From NCBI GenBank assembly GCA_038373885.1, contig JAWZYV010013130.1, positions 124,001 to 188,000 on the forward strand: 64,000 nt of DNA, given 5' to 3'. This document shows, one piece after another, positions 11,756 through 26,700 of this stretch. The translations under genes were made by a program, and so were the position numbers. Source of the stretch: Cheiracanthium punctorium (taxonomy: Eukaryota; Arthropoda; Arachnida; Araneae; Cheiracanthiidae). The notes beneath the pieces are model-generated. The model worked only from the letters and a program-made list of their open reading frames with translations, did not search any database and was not told where the DNA came from. Each line of letters begins with the position of its first letter. Position 1 is the first letter of the stretch.

Positions 11756-14700
11756 CTAAAATACAAAGATTATATAGTACATTTTGCTATTAATATTATA
11801 CTACTTATTTTATTTGTTACATACTTTTTTAAAAAATTTAAATAAAAAGCATATTTTGAGTTAGAATTGAATCTAAACACAGCAGTCTCTTATTTACGTA
11901 TTATTTCAAAGGACCAGTGAGAAATGATAGGTAAGTGGAAAGAGTCATAACTTTAACCCCTTCAGGACAGATGCCCTTAGAAAGACGAGCACCTGCAGGA
12001 CAAGACCTCACAATTGTCATCTGTCCCTACAGACTGGCGAGTTTTCTTCCGTTAAGCTTAACATGCATAAAATTTTGCAAAAAGCATGTATTATATATTA
12101 TTGTATATAAAGTACCCTTTACAGAACCATTTTTAAATGTGTGATAAAAGATATATTTTCAATTATAATAAAAAATTATTTTAGTGACTCAATATTTAAT
12201 AATAAAAAATATATTTTAAGCTAACAAAGTATCATTAACATTAGATTATTAATGCAAAATATGAAAACATAGTTACTTACATACATAGTAAAGTAAGTAG
12301 TAAAGAACTAATATTTCAAAGCTATATGATATATCTCAAATCACAGATTAATGCATAAACCACCATTACACAACTTACACTCATAAGCAGTGTCCCGTCT
12401 TTCAGTTTGCTTCGAGCAAAACTATACACCTTTAAGTTTCATTGTCATCTATCACTGTCATAAAAAAAATCCATTCACTAATTTAGCAATTTCCTCATCA
12501 GAAAGATAATGCCATCTCTTAGCCATGATTACACAAATGAAAACTAAAAGAAATAAAACCCTTGCTCAATAACTGTAAACCTGATAGGGTCAATTCTCTC
12601 CAGTGGGTGCCAAAACTAAATCAGAAAACAATGCTAGACTATCTCCCATAAAGTTCTGCCCCAAGTGAAAGGAGAAATTATAAACTGCCATTTTAAAATG
12701 AGTTAAGAGTTCTTCAGCATGTGTTTCTGCTTACATTCATTGTTTGTGAAATTCCAGTGACTCACAGACATTTGACTGACATCAGACAGAGAAAAAGTAA
12801 TGTATAAGAGCAATCTTTTGAAAGGAACATGGATTAGTAATGCTATCTAATGGTATACATTTTGTCACAAAACTGCAGCATTACTGTGTGTCAATCAATT
12901 TGTCAGTGGTAGTTTAGCTGAAATGCACAGAGGTGGCATTAGGATCTGAGGTCAGTCTAGCTGCAATGCACATATGCAGTGTTTGTCTTGAACAGGTTAA
13001 CAAATAAATATTTTCAATTTACTGAATATTATGTAACTGGTTTGAGAAGTATTTTTAACACTAAAAGGTAAAATGATAAAAAACATAAACAGATGACAAA
13101 AGACATAATATATACTTTTTATTTTCCAAAATGCTTTACAGGATAATTAGAAAAAACCACTTAGAGAACTGTAGGAACAGTAAGAATGATATTTAAATTT
13201 TCTTCAACTTGATTTTGATAGTAACAAATTTAAAAACTACACAGAAAATAAATGCTAATAGCCATAATATAAACTAGCATTGTCAAAATAGTAATTACTG
13301 AACAGCTGCTGAATAACTATTCATTTTGCTGGATTGTTTAATGATATATTTGTATGAGGCCTGTTGTAAGACGACAAACATACATGCATGTATGCTAAGA
13401 TGTTACTAGTAGCTAGTTGCCACCAGCTGTATGAAAATTGCATGTTTGATGCATGTATGAAAGTTTTTTTAAAAATCTTGCAAAATGCCAGTCAAGAAAT
13501 AATTCTCAGCAGAAGGAATTTGACACACACACACACAAAAAAAAAGCCTTTCTGAAAAGAGTTTTTTTTCCTTTACAGTCCTATCATATAAGAGAAGCAT
13601 AAATGAGAAGTCATTGTACAATAAAAGAAAAAAAATAGATAAACAAAAAATACTTTTTACCGTGATGTGCTGTGGTTTTTGTGTCTTTCAGATGAGTGAT
13701 GGTGATGTTTTGATGATCTTCCATACCTTTCTCTATCATGCCTTTGTCTTTCTCTTTCCCTGGCTATCTCATCAGCTAAATCCAACTTGAGTCTGTTATC
13801 CTTCATGCCATCCACTGGATCTCTCAGCTTTCCTTCACTGTATGTACTACAGAATAAATTACCATAACAAAATGAAAAATATAGATGCAATTGAGTTTAA
13901 ATAAAGCAGCATAGATCAAATTAATCCATAACTTTTTTTCTTTCAACAATTACTTTTAAGACAATCATAAGAGCTAGTTTTTAATGTTCGAAAATTGTAT
14001 TAAAAATTGGCAATTTTTCTGAATGCAAACTCATATCACTTCTGTATGCTTATACAGTATGGAACCTCTTATCTGGAAAGAGTTATCCAGAATCTATTTT
14101 CAATGAATTAAATTTCTATTTTTTCTTTAATTGTGGCATTTGGATAAGAATAGCATCCAGAGGAAAAATGTGAAAGTACTGTTCTTATTAAGTTTTTTTT
14201 TAATGTTATTTTTCTAGTCACTTAAATTAAAAAGACATTTTGATGAAATTCCGTGAAAATTTATTAAAAATGTATAAATATTTGTACACACATCATGTAA
14301 TGACTTAAGTGAATAAAACAAAATTGAGTGAAATGATAGGTGATCATACAACTTAGGTGGCAAGTTAAACTATAGATGACAAAATTGTTTTAAATATTTC
14401 ATAGATTTTGAAATTTTGTGCAAATGTTTGCTCTTGCATCCCTCAAAAATGGCTTAAGAGAATAGAAAGAAATTTGGTAACATGATCAGCAACAAATGAA
14501 ACAATAAATGTTGGAATTTTTAAAATTTTTTGATTAAATTTTAAAACTTACATTTTTTCAGTTTTTTTAAAATGAGGGCGATCCCTTTAGGTGCCTAACA
14601 GTAACACTGGCTACTCAACTTATTGGCTAATAAATTTTGTTGATTTTTTAAATGTTTATTTGCTTTTTTGTATTTTTTAAAATCTGTTCAAAATTTTCCG

Positions 14701-17700
14701 GAGATATTTTAAAATATCTATAGTGAATCAAACAAATTTAGTTACAAGCAAGGAATGATCTCTTGATGTTAAAAGCTCATGTCACGAAAATAAAATGTTT
14801 TGTCTATTGACAATTTCCCTCAGCGCTTAGTTACTACCTAATCTGCAATCTTTTTGGAAATCTGCATTACATACTGACCCTAATTTTTCTATTGGTGGTC
14901 TTTTATGTTGTTTTTTGCTGCTTATTTATTACATTTTATGACAAACTATATTTTTGTACATATTAATTTGTCAACAATGGATACTTTGGCTTGTAATAAA
15001 TAAAATTGTAAGTCAGAATATATATATAAATAATTGTGAAAAATTATTTTGTCTTCATAATTTATTTTGGCTAAAAATTATTTTTTTTTTGTCTTCAAAT
15101 CATACTTGAAGCATACTTAATGTGTCGATTCCTACCAACATGACCATTATAAGCATCCTTTCATGTAAATATACACATTTAATGCAGAAATTATCTTCCT
15201 TTTTTTCACTGTGCTAGTAAACAACATTTTACTTATTTATTTTGAGAGACTGTGCAAAACGAACTTAGCACAACTGTAGAATCCCTGAACATGTCAAATA
15301 AAAATAATTTTTTTTTTTTTTTTTTTTTTAAAGAAATCATCTGCGAAAATTACCTTCTTCGTGCTGATAAATCTTCCCAATTATTTTCTTCAGTTGATGT
15401 TGCTTCTGTTGATTCAAGCACTGCAGTTCCATCAGTAGCAGAATGAACCTTTCCTTTATTTTGTGCTCTCCAGTCAGAAAGCTTTCTTTCTAAATCTTTC
15501 TGAATAGGAACAGGGATTCGAGGAAATAATGTAGAAAACCATTCTAATTTGGAAAGGAAATGGCGTAACATTTCACCCATGGTCATCATTTGACCTCCAC
15601 CTGCTTTTACATCAATCTCCTACCAAACAAAAATTTTATAAAATCAATACACACTATGCTATATCAACAATACTAAATAAATACAACTATAATAATCAGT
15701 AAATTTGATTATCTGAGTACAAAATATACCTTAATTTATCTCATGGCTTACATGGGCTAATTTTAGATCTTGCAGGAATGTCAGTATGGTGTATCAAAAA
15801 TTTCCTTTCCACTTTTCCTGAAATACTAGAAGTTTAGCTCTGTCTATTAAAATATTAATTATCAATACTTTAGCAAAAACATGGAGGGGGCTGCAAGTTT
15901 TATTTTGGAATGTTTATTTTATTAAGATTAATATTAAATACTTTTGTAAATCTAGATATAACTTTTAAAGCTGTACTTTTAACACTTCAAAATTTATTTA
16001 GAATTTGTTCAGTTTCAGAGGTTTCTTTTTAATTAGTACTTGACATAGAGATTTATAATTATTTGCACAGAATTTTACTTAAGTTTTAGTTCCTTCCCAA
16101 TAAATAAAGCTAGATGAAAAATAATTAGGTTCTGCTATGCACTATAAATGCAATATGTTTTTATTATTCCATACAATGGTGACAGATTTACTTTAAACAA
16201 TGATCAGTTGAAGGTTCTTACTAAGCTTCAACTGTTTTGAATAAATGCTTTACACTTTCTATTTTAATTATAGTTTGAATACACATTTGCTACATAAATT
16301 TGGCAAAAAGCAAGTATATCCGTATCAAAGGATTTAGTGGCTGTTTGAGATCTATTAGTTGAAGACTTTCAGTTGCCTATAAAAAGGACTTGAGAATCCA
16401 AAGTAAGTCACCTTCTTTAAACACAATCAATAGCTTTGAAGTATTTGGACAAAATTACTGAAATTTTTAATTAATATATTAGAAGATTATTTCAAGCTAC
16501 AGGGATTATTGGATACTACTTAAGAAATGCAAAAGAGCTGATAATGTTGAACTTTTTGGAAAGGAAGCTATTCAACTGTTGTCGAATAATAAATTTGAGT
16601 ATCAAGTTTGCAAAGAATAGATGTCACAAGCTTTTAAACAGCTTTAAAAACAAACCAATGATATTATACACTAGAAAATATCATGCTTAGAAGTCAGCCA
16701 TGCCATACACTAGTGAGTGATTGGCTGCTCAGTGATATTGGCAGTTCACATGCTGGTGCGAGACCAAAAGTATTAAATAACACTTCATTCACTTTAAGTC
16801 TAATCTTCGTTGTCGCACCAGCACTAACAGTTTTTGTTACATCTGTGGTAACTACCTAGTGAAAAAACAAAAAAGAAACATTACTGTATGTTATTTTTGC
16901 ATGACCATTGTTGAGGGGTATAACTTGAGAAACAAAAAATAATTTTGTATTCAAATCTCCCACCTGCAATACGTACTGTTCCTCTCATGGTTTTAACATC
17001 CCTATACCAGCTCTTTACAAGATATAATGTCACATAATGATACTGACTAGGGATCGACCGATAGTATCGGCGCCAATACCTCCTATTTTTTTAGGTATCG
17101 GTTCTTTCTATTATAAAAGTATCGGTTTCTGTTGCTTTCATCCATTTTCACCGATACTTCGCTTTTCAGAAGAAAACCACGCAGGCGGAACACCATTCTA
17201 GAATCTTTATTTTGGTAATGAGATGAGAGGCGTCGTTTCATTGGCACATTTGTTAGTGCAAGTGTTTTCGAACTGTGCTTTTTATGAAAGTCTAACCATC
17301 ACTAAATGGATGTCGTATCACCAAGTGTGGTCGAAAGTATGGACAAAGAATTGTTAGACGACAGTTTAACAGGACAATCGTCTATTCTTCTAAATTATTT
17401 ATAAGGGTTGCAAAAAACAAATGTTGAGAGGTAGGCTATAATTTTGCTTCAGTTTTATAAACGTTTATTTTCTCATTGTGTGGTCTCGAAAAAGAGTTCA
17501 TTCATATATGTATATATACACACACAATTGAATCTCCCTATAAGGAATTCTCTTGGTTCCAGCTAAAAAATTTGCTATAGAGAAAATTTCGTTGTACTGA
17601 GATTAGCGATTTTTGCAGTTATTTCAGCAAATATTAAACTTTTTAATTAATTCGATGTTTAAAAGTATTAAATTATGACTTTATTAAAAATAAATTGGTA

Positions 17701-20700
17701 TTTATTATAAATTTGTTAAACTTACGGTTTCTTACTTTTCATTGTATAAATGAAATGTTCGAAAGTAAAGACAATCCACGAATTTAGAGAATAAAATATG
17801 TAATGCACTTCAAAATTCCGTTATTTTACAGTATGGAACCTCTTATCTGGAAGACCAGTTATCCAGAATCATTTTTCAATTGATGAAATTCCTTTTTTTT
17901 CCAAAAGAAAAGCAAAAAATGAGATTTTTAAAAATATTTCTGATGTTTTTGTTTTTTTATTTTGAGTACTACAGCTAGAATTTATAAAGTAAGCAATCTG
18001 GTAAGGTATTTTATTTATTTTTTTAGTGTGTGACAAAGTTTTCAAGAAGTTATCATATATTTAAAACTTCCTATCTAAATAAGTATTGTTTATCTTGATC
18101 ATATTAAGTTTTTTTTATATTATTTTTCTAGTATATTAACAATTAATGTTTAATTCTAATCAAAAATAGAGAGTAACATTTATGCTACCAATCATATCAG
18201 TAGATGTCATGTTAATCCCCAACCAATTATCCAGAAAATTCAGTTATCCAGAATACACCCGGTCCCAACCATTCCGGATAACAGGTTCTACACTGTACAT
18301 TGTTTTGCATTCTGTGATTTCAAATTTTTATAAGAATATTCACATTTTAAAAGTCCGCTGAAAATAGTGAGGCACATTTTCTTCCATTTGGAAACCTCTT
18401 TTTAATGGTTTTGAAAGGTTGAAGCATTAAAGTATGATGTGGATTTGGTCGTGAAGCGCAGGGCCTTATTATTATATGGTCAAATCGGGACTTTGCCGAG
18501 GGCCCCCAATTTTAAATGTTTTTTTCTGAAATATTCTTTTTTATATCAAAATTTTATGAAAAATATAACAAATTTCATAGACTGGAGCCCCCAAATCTAT
18601 CAATGTCCGGTGCCCCTGTTGGTTATAATTGGGTGCTAGTGAAGTGTCTTCATTATCGGAGTCAGTTTCAGTTTCCTGGCATCCATTTTTATCATCTGTT
18701 ACTCTTCCACTAAGTGGTCTATTCAAAAATAAAAATTTTCTTCAAAACTAGCAAAAACATCCAAAGGTAAATCTGAAATATTCGCTATGGGAAGATAAGC
18801 ACTTCGTTATATGGAGAATGTTTATAGTGTTATTTAAGCCATAAAGTTACGTTTCCATGAAAAATTTCGTTATAGGGAGATTTTACTGTATAAATAGGCT
18901 TTTGATATCGTTGGAGAAAGTCTAGCTCTTGGTATAGATTTCAATCTTAAGAGACATGCTTTAAATTTTTATTTTAAAAAATTGGCGCAAGGACAGAAGA
19001 TTCGGCTTGGGTAGGGTTGCCAGGCCGCCAAACTAAATAGCCGGACAGAACAGCCAGTTTGGCCGGACATTTGGGTAAAAAGGCCGGACAGCCTACAATA
19101 TTGAGGATTTTGTCTCAGTATTAATAGGTACAACAAAAAAATTGTACTTAAAATCAAGCTTTTTCGATTATTACCATGAATCTTGTTAAATTCTAATGAA
19201 ATAGAAATAACATCGAATGCCAAATCAGTTCAAGTACTTTATTACTAATCAGCCAAAGTCACCAATAAAAAGCCTAACAAAAGACGGACACTGTTAAGTT
19301 TGGCCGGACACGCAATCAAAAAGCCTAACTATGTCCGGCTTTATCCGGATGCCTGGCAACGCTAGGCTTAGGGTGATATAGATATCAAAATTGATGGGAG
19401 AGACTGTTCTTGACATCGTTTGATATTTCAGGGGATGATGACCTTTAAAGTGTTAAAGCAGGTATGGGCAACCTTTGAAAAGTTGTGGGCCAAACTTTAG
19501 GATGTTAGCGAAGTCGCGGGACAAACTTGCGGATTTTAGCGAAGTGGTGGGCCATATAATTGTGATTTATATGGGATATTGAATGGTTTATACAAAGTTT
19601 TCAAATGTTCCACGGGCCGGATCAAAAGCCGTGGCGGACCACATCCGGCCGGCGGTTGCCCATATGTGTGTTAAAGTGTAATATTTCAGCCTTCGAAATA
19701 TGTTTGAGGAATTTGTTTCTATTTAGCTTTTAATATTAGTCAGCCGGGAATATTTGAAATCGAAAGCAGCATTCTGCTATCGGAAGTGAATCGTATTTCT
19801 GCACATGCAAACGGGGATAGGGTTTGAACCGAATGATGTTTGTCGGACATATCCCCCCCCCCATTGTGCCCCTCTGCAAACGTAAAAAAAGGTGCCCCTT
19901 TTGTGCTCTGGATCAGTGGTTTCCAAACTATGGGCCGCGACCCATTGTTGGGTCACGGGAGCAATTTCGGTGGGTCGAAAAAATTAAAGTTTAGTATTTT
20001 ATATATAAAGTATACTATTTTATATAGCCTATATTGGTTATCGTTATATAGTAGTAGGTCCCGAAAAAATAATCTAGTTGAAGATTTTTTGAAGAGAACA
20101 AAAAAGTTTGGGAACCATTGCTCTAGAACAAGATTTTCTTAGTTCGAAATGCCTCCCACCCCCTTTCTACGATCGCACCCAGATCTTGCTTACCGTGCCA
20201 CGTCACCCCCTGCTCAGAGCTTAGAATTAAAACAGATAAAATTTGTTCATATGAATAACAGAAAAACATGTTAACAATGATCATAAAAACAAAAACACTG
20301 AAGATCAATTTCATTAAATATGGATACTTAAAGTAGCAACTTTTTTTAAGACTTGAAAATTGAATTTAGTTTATCATTTTTTGATTTTTTTTTAACCTTC
20401 ATTTAATCTCGTCATTTTTAAGCATCTTTTATTTAGATCCTCCAAGGCGTAGCTTGAAAACGAGTAAAAATATTTTTCTTCATATCGTAGCTGTTTCAAT
20501 GACAAAATTAATGATACTAAAATTATAAACGAAACCTATATGTAAAAACAATTTATTCCTTTTTTGTGTCGCAAAGAAGTTAAACTTTTGGCAGTGACTT
20601 GAAAACTGGCAACTCCCGTGAACTTTAATTATGTTGGTCCAGAAGTTAAATGATTCATTTTTACAACATTACACACTATCAAAAGTACGAATTATCAAAC

Positions 20701-23700
20701 ATTTAATGATTTTATTATCTATCAGATTAATGAGAGAACGTAGGATTTGTGTGTCATTCTGTTTTGAGAAGTGTAATAATTATCAATATCTAATAATTAT
20801 TTATATTGTTAATTTAAAAAGTTGAAGCTGTATTAGTATAATTAGTAATATGAATTATTATTTAGTTTATTTCAAATTTTGGGGTAAAAAACATTTCTTG
20901 TGAATAGTATTTGGTTTATGTATAAGGAAAACACAGGAATAATCGGCGTGTACCTGTTCTTCGTACGGAAAAGATCAAATACATGGATCATCTGGATTAA
21001 TTGTGACTTAACCCAGTCCAGAGAATAAAAATATTCGGATTTTCAAAAAGAACTTAAAAATGATCATATGAGTTCATATTAAAAAGAAATCTCGCTATAA
21101 TATTTAATAATTCACTTGGTGGCTAAATAATTGGAGCAGATAAATAAAACCATTAATTAATGTGAACTTATAATGCATATTAAGGGAAGAATTTACATAC
21201 GTATTTAATGAACAATATGTAAATACATATGCACTTATATAGTACTGTACAGTTTATACATTATCACAATTTAATGCAGTTTAAGTAATCTAAAAATATT
21301 TTCATGTGTGAAAGAATTATAATTAAAGAAAATCTAAATAAAACTTGCAAGCTTTGAAGTTGAATAAATTTCATGTGTTTACTTTTATAAGCACAAAACC
21401 GAGGCATGATCCAAAAACAAAGATACATATAGTAAGAGCAAGCAGAAAGTTGTTTTGGGTGTAATATGGAAACCTTTTTTCTGGCTCACAGCAACAAACA
21501 GGCGACAACGTAGAGGTTGCGAAAAATTGATTTAAATATTTGTACCAGCTGGCACCGGAAATGGATTCTCTTATTAATATATCCCTTTAACTCCCCCCCC
21601 CCTGTGGCGAATCCACGGGGGGGGGGGGAGGGCTCTGGGGGATCGAGCCCCCCCCAGAGCTAGAAATACACTATAGATTAGGGAAGTAAAAAAAAAATTG
21701 TAAATTTTCAGTAGAACTAAAATTTTAAAAAGTAGTACTGTATATGCAGTCGACTCTCTGTTTAACGACGATCTCTTTCCAAAGACGATATTTCAAAGTC
21801 GCAGCAGCTCCAACGTAAAAAATTTCTATTCAAAGACGACGTCGTTTCTGTTTAACAACGATTTTTTTTTCATCTTACGCTACAGGAACAGGGGAAAAAT
21901 TTTTAAGAGTGGGAAAAAAGTGTCGGGGAATGTCAAAAGTGCAATTCGCAAGACAATCTCAACTACCTGAGTGTATTCTCAAAGGTATTTTAGAAGCAAA
22001 GAGAAAATTCTAGAAGCAGCACAAAAATTTAGTTCGGGATCCAAATCCAAATGGCCAAAAAGTCAATGTGGCCGATGGGAAGAGTTTGCAAGGCACTTCT
22101 GCATGCAAATGGTTGCATGAAGCAAGAGCATCCAACATTCTAATTTCTGTGCCCTATCATGGCCGAGTGGATAAGACACTGGAGATGTAAGGCGGCTGAA
22201 GTGTGAAGGTCCCGCGTTTGGGCCTACCATGCCGCTGTCGATCTAACTATCTGGAGTTTTTCCCGGTGGTTTTCTCCAGATTTAACGTGAATATGCATCT
22301 GAGCCTCTGAAAAAATCCTCCGACGAAGGCAACTACCCCAGAATGCAGATACCTCTAGTATAGGCTTACCACATAACATCATATAACACATAACTCCAAT
22401 TTCTGGAGGCCCAACGAGTGGCTGAGCGCATAGCGCTCGGAACTGGGAGAAGAAAAGTGCCTGGTTCAAACTCATCAGGTCGCGTCAGTCAATCTAGCCG
22501 TTCGTAGTCTTACGCAGTTTTCTAATAAATATGGATTAAGTCCCCTTAGAAAAAACCCACATAGTGCACCCCGTACTCAGCCTAGATAATTGTTCGTATT
22601 ACCAAAATAAAATAAAATTACGCAATTACTGCAGTGCTCTTATTCTGGCTGAAAAATTTGGAATGCAAAATTTTCAGGCTTCAGCAGGCCAGCTAAAAAA
22701 ATTCATAAAATGGAAGCTGACACATTTCACATTTGAGAAAACTTGGAAGAAAACGGGAAGGCGAAAAATGAAACGACTGACAATGAAATGAAATAACTGA
22801 CTCATTTTGATTTTCTTGAAACCTAATTTTATTGTATTGCTTGTTTTTACTACCTTTTTTTAAGGTAACTTAAAATAATTTTTTGTGGATAATAAAATAA
22901 TATAATGATAATAAAAGTAACATCTTTAAACACGCCAATATATCAAGAAAAAATATTAACAGTCCTAAGAATGTAAAGTGTACAGGGTTGGTGATGGTGC
23001 TGTAGGATTACGGTCAATTATCTGCACATGGAATCTAAATTGATGGGTGGGGTGCACTCCGTAGGGGTCTTTCTAAGGGGTCCCAACCTTTATTTACTCT
23101 AAGTTTCGGAGGAAAGCACGGAAAACTCCGAACAGTTAGGTCGGCGGACGCGAACTGGTTTTGAACCAGGCACCTTCCAAAGTGTAAAGGGAAATGTTAT
23201 TCTTTTACAAATTCTGTTTATGGAAGATCTCTATTTAAGGACGATTTTTCACCAAGAATATTTATACCAATACTTATTGAATCCTTGTGGGCTAAACATA
23301 ATTTCTCTATTTACAAAAATGATAGAGCTTTTATTTTTAAACAGAAGGAGGGGCAAATTTTATTGACGCGCTATCGCCACAGTGGCTGGAGCACAGTTCC
23401 CAGTGTTATTTGTACAGTGAAACCTGTCTAATGGGACTACCCTTGGGAAGAACAAAACTGGTCACCTTACAAAGGTGGTAAAGTGTGGGGGTTGTAAAGC
23501 GAAATTGCATTAAAGTTGTCACTATAGACAAACAATCTCTTTACCAAGGTGGTCACTTTAGCAGGTTCCACCGTATCTGCATGGACGACAGCACACTGAT
23601 ACGGGGAAAAAAATCTTCTGTTGCTCTCTCCATTTTATAGGAGACGGAGTTTGCAGTTTAGTGCAGAAATCTTTTATTGGTAAACCCCGATTTGCCATTA

Positions 23701-26700
23701 AAAAGTCGTAAAATTTGCGACGAGAATGCCCTCTTACCCACTGCAGTCACGTTAGACGCAGCGGCAAACAGCATCGGCCTTAAGTGATGCTGAAGCATGG
23801 ACGAACAATCCAACCCTCCGCAATTTGTACAGCTTTCATTCTTTCAACTGCTCTCGTAAGTTGTCTACACCACCCAGATGTATGGGTACAAATCCTTATT
23901 ATAAAAGTAAAACATATTCTAAGATATCAGACAAAGCGAGTACCTGGCAACGTATAGCTGGTCTGATTTTAAAAAAGAAAGCTCAAATTGTAAATAGCAA
24001 TTGAGGTTGGTTTACTACAGTCCTCACAGAAAAGGATGGCATACCTGCCAACATGCAATTTTTGAAAATCTTACAATACCACAGTGTCATGCAGTAACGC
24101 AATAAATATGCCTACTAAAGATAAAATGTAATCAAACACAATTTTTAAAATTACTATTCAGATTTAGTACACTATTTTTAATACATATGCACATATAGGA
24201 AAGGAGGGGCATTTATTTGGTATCTTTAGAGTACAAATGTTCATAAGTAGCTGATTTGGCTGCTTTTAAAAAATCCTTATCAAAGTCTTCCTCATAGCAA
24301 TGGCCTTTGAGTTTACTTTTTGCAATTAAAATGTCTTCCAAAGTTTCATTAGACAAAAAACTATGAAATAGTGTTCTATTTCTCTTAACACTGCTAAACA
24401 AACGTTCACAAGCAGCATTACTGTATGGTATAGTCAATATGCTTAGCATAACATTCGATCATAGTTAAATTTCCCACTAGCAGCTGTTAATTTTCTCAAA
24501 CTCAATATCAATTTTTAGCCCATTTTTTGTCCATTCTTTCTTCTGATTGAACTTCCTCGGGCAAATTATCAATTTGCAAAATTGAGATTGAAGCTCATCC
24601 CTGATTTCATCTACTGGCTTGCAAACATCATTTCCACATACTTCATGTGAGTACATATTTGGAAATAAATTTAAAAAATAAACTATATCTGAAAATGATT
24701 TGGCCTCACCATGGCACAAGTGGTTCTGCCACTGAAAATGGTAGATGGCTGAAGTGTGAAGGTTCCGGGTTCGGGTCCCATCGCGCGGCTGTCGATCCGG
24801 AGTTTTGGTAGGTTTTCTCCAGATGTAACGTGAGTACGCGTTAGAACCCCTTAGAAAGTCCTCCTGCCAAGGCACCCCCCCCTGGCTGATCGCCCTAGTG
24901 TAGCGTTGCCATAATCACACACAACAACAACTGAAAATTATTTGTCTGCAAGATTATTTATGTTTGATACTTAGCAAGATTATTCATGTTTGATACGCAA
25001 TTTTGATGTCGGTCCTATACACGGAGCAAAAAGCAAAATTGCATCCCCTTCGCGATTTGACGATACAAGGATATTCCTTTGTAAAAGAATCAAGGAAAAC
25101 TTTATTATATTGTTTATGTTTAATTTTCGACATTTCAAATTAATATTTCACAACTTCAAACTACACTGGACAATTTCATCAACACGTGTTTGTGATTGAA
25201 AGTTGTTCTTGCGCTTGCGCTTACGGATGGGAGCCAAGCGGTATTGGGAGGGAGATATTTCTAAACGAATGCGCATCCACCTCCGTGCATGCGCAGCAAC
25301 AAACTTTGCCAAAGCATGGACACTCGGCATATCGATTACGAACGCTCCCATCCCACTTCTCCTAACACGTCACAAGCCAAGCCGCGGGTGGGAGGGAGAA
25401 AAAAAATCTGTGAGCCAATCATAGCTTTCGCAGCATCGGAGATCGGAGGGAATTCCTATTTTCCCTCTCGGGTTAACAGTAACACAGCGTATCAGTGGAA
25501 GAAGCATAAAAGGCAGAAAAGGTAGGGGAGGGGGGAGTTAGCGTAAATATGGGAAATAAAACGATCTAGTGTTTTTACATTCGACGTAACGTCAATTGGT
25601 GATTTAAATTTTAAAATACTCCACAAAACCACTAAATTTTGAAACATAGTAAATAAAATCACATTAGCCTAAACTTTGCCAAAAAATCGTACAATTTTGC
25701 CTTACGGCCGTATAACCGTACAACTAAGCTAAAATCCGTACATTGTACGGCCAAACCGTACAAGTTGGCAGGTATGGGATGGGAATTACTTAATCTGGAA
25801 AATTTAATGCCATCCTAAAATGCGAAAATGTATGCTGTGAACACTGTACATTGCACTGTGGCTGTGAAATGGGTTCAAAAATGCGTTCAGCAATTATACT
25901 CTGTGCACACTAAAATGTTAATGGGTATGGCCCGCAAACAACAACATGAATAAAGGTCGTTGCTGATTAGCCATGTCTTGTCGTCACTACAGTGGTTAAG
26001 GCGACATTTTTCTGGCAAAATTTACGACTTTTAATAAACAGTCGGAATCTACCAACGAAAGATTAATGTGTTAAACTGAAAACCCTGTCTCCACACACAA
26101 TGGAGAGTATCAGTCCCGTCATCCGTTGAAACGCATAAAATACGTGGCTTATGAGCGTCGGCCTTAACTGGGTTGGTATTGAGCGCACGATAGCTCTGCC
26201 CCCCCTTTCCGAGTTTTTGTTCAACGGTTCTTGTAGACCGTCGACCGTTGTTACAGACAACATACTTATTTAGTTGTGATATACCATGTCTAATTATACA
26301 TTGGTAGAAAAAGTATTGGGGAATCAATGTATCAACCTAATGAAAAAACTGAGCCCCCCCCAGATGGTTTCTCTGGATCCGCCCCTGCCCCCTCCGTGTT
26401 TGTGTTCTGTCAAGCCTAAATGAGGGGCATCTACCTACAGGGGTCTTGGGCGGAGGACTTTTTAAGGGAGTCTAACACATATTCATGTAATATCTGGAGA
26501 AAATCGCCCAAAACTCTAGACCACTAGATCGACAGCCACACGAGGAGAAAGAATTCCGAACCTGCACATTAAAACGCTTCCCAGTACTCAGCTTTTTACA
26601 AATTCGGCCATTCATTGGCATGATTGAATAGAAAAGAAAGACTAGAACTACTGTAAATTCACACTTCAATGTATCCACTGCATTTTCTATTTAATGCTTT

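Larger units (their letters stand above)
17525..18888 (-). mobile_element. Tigger/pogo element relic
   Basis: Ends read CAATTGAATCTCCCTATAA on the left and, inverted, CAGTAAAATCTCCCTATAAC on the right next to a TA. On the minus strand at about 18780-18641 a transposase tail remnant reads [17 protein letters not shown] and later [15 protein letters not shown], like the acidic C-terminal tail of Tigger proteins. Elements at 17829 and 18459 are inserted in it. Confidence 0.65.
21746..22797 (+). pseudogene. Tigger transposase relic, split by SINEs
   Basis: Starts CAGTCGACTCTCTGTTTAAC, a Tigger-type end. A broken frame at about 21960-22155 reads [14 protein letters not shown], stop, then [20 protein letters not shown]. 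After a SINE pair (22158-22562) it resumes at about 22640 with [20 protein letters not shown]. These are the CENP-B-type DNA-binding region motifs of Tigger transposases (KWLxxAR, FxASxGWLxxF). The catalytic domain is missing and stops are present, so this is a dead remnant. Confidence 0.7.
24040..25776 (-). mobile_element. hAT-like element with 13-base perfect TIRs and transposase remnant
   Basis: Perfect TIRs CATACCTGCCAAC at 24040 and, inverted, at 25776. Flanks are GGATGG (24034-24039 and 25777-25782), a 6-bp TSD rather than the usual 8. The hAT C-terminus is at 24213-24449. A SINE (24702-24930) sits inside the coding region. At 25200-25530 a GC-richer stretch with TGCGCATGC-like motifs may be its promoter or 5' end. 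A related element is at 48307-49350. Confidence 0.8.

Noticed and set aside
11520..11759. Plus-strand open frame opposite PRPF38B exon 7
   Set aside because: Shadow of the Arg/Ser-rich coding exon; hydrophobic by complementarity only.
23690..26045. Inverted pair around TTAAAAAGTCGTAAA (23697) and TTTACGACTTTTAATAAA (26022)
   Set aside because: The match is real over about 60 bases and flanks the hAT at 24040, but no TIR or TSD could be set, so I do not list it as an element.
26049..26327. 92-codon minus-strand open frame
   Set aside because: No recognisable domain, lies in transposon-derived DNA and overlaps another meaningless frame.
21596..26389. C/G-run sequences at 21596 and 26345 as the two ends of one 4.8-kb hAT
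   Set aside because: Both contain a GATCC-like core beside C or G runs, but the inverted match is short and I found no TSD.
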